Source of the DNA: Acetobacterium sp.
GTDB lineage: Bacteria; Bacillota; Clostridia; Eubacteriales; Eubacteriaceae
Assembly (NCBI GenBank): GCA_022013395.1
Contig: JAKLQL010000018.1
Coordinates: 1-9,226, forward strand
DNA length: 9,226 nucleotides
Reading direction: 5' to 3'
The position numbers were made by a program, and so were the translations under genes. Below the pieces are notes generated by a model, which saw only the letters and a list, made by a program, of their open reading frames with translations, was not told the DNA's origin and did not search any database. Each line of letters starts with the position of its first letter. The first letter of the stretch is position 1. This document shows positions 7,467 to 9,226 of this stretch, piece after piece.

Positions 7467-7504
7467 AACCCATTAATTTAAGAATTAGTGGGTTTTTCCA
7501 TTTT
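7467..7504 (+). terminator. Rho-independent terminator after rarD
   Basis: AACCCATTAATT (7467-7478) pairs over 12 positions, one of them G-U, with AATTAGTGGGTT (7483-7494) around the loop TAAG. It is followed by TTTTT at 7493-7497 and a second T-run after CCA. It sits 24 nt after the rarD stop and probably ends the pur-rarD transcript. Confidence 0.9.
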
Positions 7505-7523
7505 AGGTTTGCACTGGGTTGAA

Positions 7524-7551
7524 TTAAAGTCTAAAATAGAGGGTATATAAT
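7524..7551 (+). promoter_or_regulatory. Candidate sigma-A promoter for proC
   Basis: A perfect TATAAT lies at 7546-7551. The best-placed -35 box is the weak TTAAAG at 7524-7529, 16 nt upstream. TTGAAT at 7519-7524 is a better sequence, but its 21-nt spacer is too long. The position between the terminator and proC fits a new transcription unit starting near 7558. Confidence 0.5.
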
Positions 7552-7556
7552 TAAAA

Positions 7557-7566
7557 CAAACGTTTG
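7557..7566. promoter_or_regulatory. 10-bp palindrome at the predicted proC transcription start
   Basis: CAAACGTTTG is a perfect palindrome 5 nt after the -10 box, so it would overlap the start of transcription, a usual place for a repressor operator. No regulator is identified, and a 10-bp palindrome can arise by chance. Confidence 0.35.
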
Positions 7567-7607
7567 AAACAGTTTAGTGTTTTAGCTTTGAAATTAAAGG
7601 AGTTAGT

Positions 7608-8423
7608 GTGAAAAATATAATTGGTTTTATTGGATGTGGTAATATGGCAAAGGCCATGATTGGTGGTTTAGTTAAAAGTGACTTGTTCAAACCTGAAAAC
7701 ATCTTGTGTTATGATCCGACAGAAGCAGCAAGAACGCATGTTGCTGAAGAATTTGGTGTTACTGTTATGCAGTCGAACGCACAAGTAGCCGAAAAAGCAG
7801 ACTATCTGGTTTTGGCAGTTAAACCATTCTTATACTATAAGGTAATGGAAGAAATCGCCGGCAGTATCAAGCCCTCTGTTATCATTGTATCCATTGCTGT
7901 CGGGGTCAGTTTTTCCGACATTAAAGAGCAATTGGGAAAAGAAGTCAAGGTGATCAGAACCCAACCCAGTACCCCGGCCTTTGTAGGTGAGTCCGATTCC
8001 ACGTTGTGTCCAGATCAACATATGACGCCAGAAGATGTCCATGATATCGTTACAATTTTTGAAAGCTTCGGAAAAGCTGAGATTATCAGCGAAAAACTGA
8101 TGGATGTGGTGCCCGGGATTGCCAGCTCGGCTCCGGCTTACACCATGTTACTGATTGAGGCTATGGCAGATGCAGGCGTACTTCATGGGTTTCCCAGAGA
8201 TCAGGCCTATCGGTTGTCAGCCCAGGCAGTTTATGGTGCCGCTAAACTTGTTCTGGAATCTGGCGAACATCCGGGAGTACTGAAAGATCAGATCTGTACC
8301 CCCGGCGGAACGACCATTGAAGGCGTTCGGGTCCTCGAAGCAAAGGGTTTTCGGGATGCAGTAATTTCAGCGGTCGATGCCTGTGCTAAAAAATCGTTAG
8401 CGATGAGCAAGAAACAAATTTAA
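7608..8423 (+). CDS. proC: Pyrroline-5-carboxylate reductase
   Basis: Last step of proline synthesis: reduces 1-pyrroline-5-carboxylate to proline with NAD(P)H in the cytosol. 271 residues, normal length. It uses a GTG start with AAAGGAG (7596-7602) 5 nt upstream; no suitable ATG is nearby. The N-terminal Rossmann domain begins IIGFIGCGNMAKAMIGGL (4-21). AVKP (70-73) is the usual cofactor-domain motif. The C-terminal dimerisation and catalytic domain has SSAPAYTMLLIEAMADAGV (173-191) and the family signature LKDQICTPGGTTIEGVRVLE (225-244). One oddity: the segment that is usually MPNTPALVGEG reads TQPSTPAFVGES (118-129), so Ser replaces the usual Asn. It stands alone, without proA or proB, behind its own likely promoter. 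The call is firm; a change in substrate is possible but not shown. Confidence 0.93.
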   Translation: MKNIIGFIGCGNMAKAMIGGLVKSDLFKPENILCYDPTEAARTHVAEEFGVTVMQSNAQVAEKADYLVLAVKPFLYYKVMEEIAGSIKPSVIIVSIAVGVSFSDIKEQLGKEVKVIRTQPSTPAFVGESDSTLCPDQHMTPEDVHDIVTIFESFGKAEIISEKLMDVVPGIASSAPAYTMLLIEAMADAGVLHGFPRDQAYRLSAQAVYGAAKLVLESGEHPGVLKDQICTPGGTTIEGVRVLEAKGFRDAVISAVDACAKKSLAMSKKQI

Positions 8424-8513
8424 TCGGCATAAAATAGCATAAGCCACAAACCGCGCGCAAATTTAAGTGTTATTACTTTAGTTTGGTTGATCCACTAAGG
8501 AGATGATCGAATC
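8424..8513 (+). other. proC to glycoside hydrolase gap
   Basis: These 90 nt show no clear intrinsic terminator for proC and no convincing promoter. AAGGAGA at 8497-8503 is the ribosome site of the next gene. A CGCGCGC run at about 8452-8458 stands out in AT-rich surroundings, with no assigned role. Confidence 0.4.
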
Positions 8514-9226
8514 ATGGATGACGGATTAATTAAAAAAATAAGAAGAAACATGAGTTTAGAAGAAATGGTCTCCCTTTGTTCAGGTCGAACGGATTGGGAG
8601 ACCATGGGTTACCTCAAATACGGCATTGAACCAGTGATCATGGCCGACGGTCCTCATGGGATGCGGGTGATTGATCAAGATGGGTCCTTGGGAATTCCTC
8701 AGGGAAAGCCCGCCACCTGTTTTCCGCCGGCGGTGCTTTCTGCTTGTTCATGGGATGAAGGACTGTTGGAATTTGTCGGTAAAACCATTGCGATAGAAGC
8801 TAGGGCTCTGGGTGTTGATCTGATTCTAGGGCCGGGAATCAATATTAAACGCTCGCCTCTGTGCGGACGAAATTTTGAATATTTTTCAGAAGATCCGCTA
8901 TTATCAGGGCGACTGGGAAAAAACTTTATTTTAGGTGCAAAAAGCCATGGCGTGGGAACAACCGTGAAACATTATCTCGCCAATAATCAGGAAACCCGCC
9001 GAATGACGGTAGACGAAAAAATTGATGTCCGTGCTCTTCGGGAAATCTATCTAAAACCATTTGAAATTGCTATCAAAGAAGGCAAACCGATGGCAGTGAT
9101 GTGTTCTTATAATAGCATTAACGGTAAATTTGTATCCCAAAGTAATTATTTTCTCACCAAACTGCTCCGGGAAGAATGGGGATTTGAAGGAATTGTCATG
9201 TCCGATTGGGGCGCCGTCTACGATCG
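8514..9226 (+). CDS. Glycoside hydrolase family 3 protein (beta-glucosidase-like), 3' end cut by window
   Basis: My translation from ATG 8514 gives 237 complete codons, still open at the window edge. It is the N-terminal TIM-barrel part of a GH3 enzyme, which hydrolyses beta-linked glycosides with retention. Visible motifs are MADGPHGMR (43-51), LILGPGINIKRSPLCGRNFEYFSEDP (103-128), the substrate-binding KHYLANNQE (152-160) and MSDWGA (229-234), where Asp231 is the expected nucleophile. There is no signal peptide: the N-terminus is charged and polar (MDDGLIKKIRRN), so the enzyme is probably cytosolic and acts on imported oligosaccharides or glycosides. AAGGAGA at 8497-8503 lies 10 nt upstream. 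The acid/base residue and the C-terminal domains, including a possible fibronectin type III-like domain, lie beyond the window. Exact substrate (glucoside, xyloside or other) cannot be told. Confidence 0.92.
   Translation, partial: MDDGLIKKIRRNMSLEEMVSLCSGRTDWETMGYLKYGIEPVIMADGPHGMRVIDQDGSLGIPQGKPATCFPPAVLSACSWDEGLLEFVGKTIAIEARALGVDLILGPGINIKRSPLCGRNFEYFSEDPLLSGRLGKNFILGAKSHGVGTTVKHYLANNQETRRMTVDEKIDVRALREIYLKPFEIAIKEGKPMAVMCSYNSINGKFVSQSNYFLTKLLREEWGFEGIVMSDWGAVYD

Overview
The window looks like the chromosome of a low-to-moderate GC Firmicute of the clostridial type. The evidence is strong GGAGG-type ribosome binding sites, AT-rich gaps, a Bacillus/Clostridium-style pur gene order and a PurF with a propeptide and four cluster cysteines. 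From overall feel the best guess is an anaerobe in the Eubacteriaceae, perhaps Acetobacterium-like. That is an inference from memory, not something the sequence proves.

Positions 1-6435 are the distal part of a purine biosynthesis operon, all on the + strand: purF, purM, purN, purH, purD. Together they encode the committed first step (PRPP to phosphoribosylamine), the second step (GAR synthetase, PurD), GAR formylation (PurN), AIR formation (PurM) and the two closing steps to IMP (bifunctional PurH). The FGAM synthase and AIR carboxylase/SAICAR genes are not here and may lie upstream. purM and purN overlap. The other gaps are about 75-120 nt, except purH-purD.

The purH-purD gap (4829-5178, 350 nt) is the least ordinary part of the window. 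It holds a 123-nt imperfect hairpin that starts on the first base after the purH stop. A second, stronger inverted repeat (5056-5121) lies just before purD. Neither has a terminator U-tract, and I recognise no riboswitch. The gap could be a processing or leader region of the mRNA or the remnant of a small mobile element.

Positions 6436-7504 hold a RarD-type EamA transporter gene that follows purD in the same direction and ends in a clear Rho-independent terminator, so it may be the last gene of the pur transcript. After the terminator, proC (GTG start) seems to have its own promoter with a 10-bp palindrome at the predicted transcription start. The window ends inside a family 3 glycoside hydrolase gene, cut a few codons after its nucleophile motif.

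No tRNA, rRNA, CRISPR array or intact insertion sequence was seen. Nothing here is convincingly a new multi-gene system. The paired hairpins in the purH-purD gap and a short motif recurring in the operon's gaps are the observations most worth following up.
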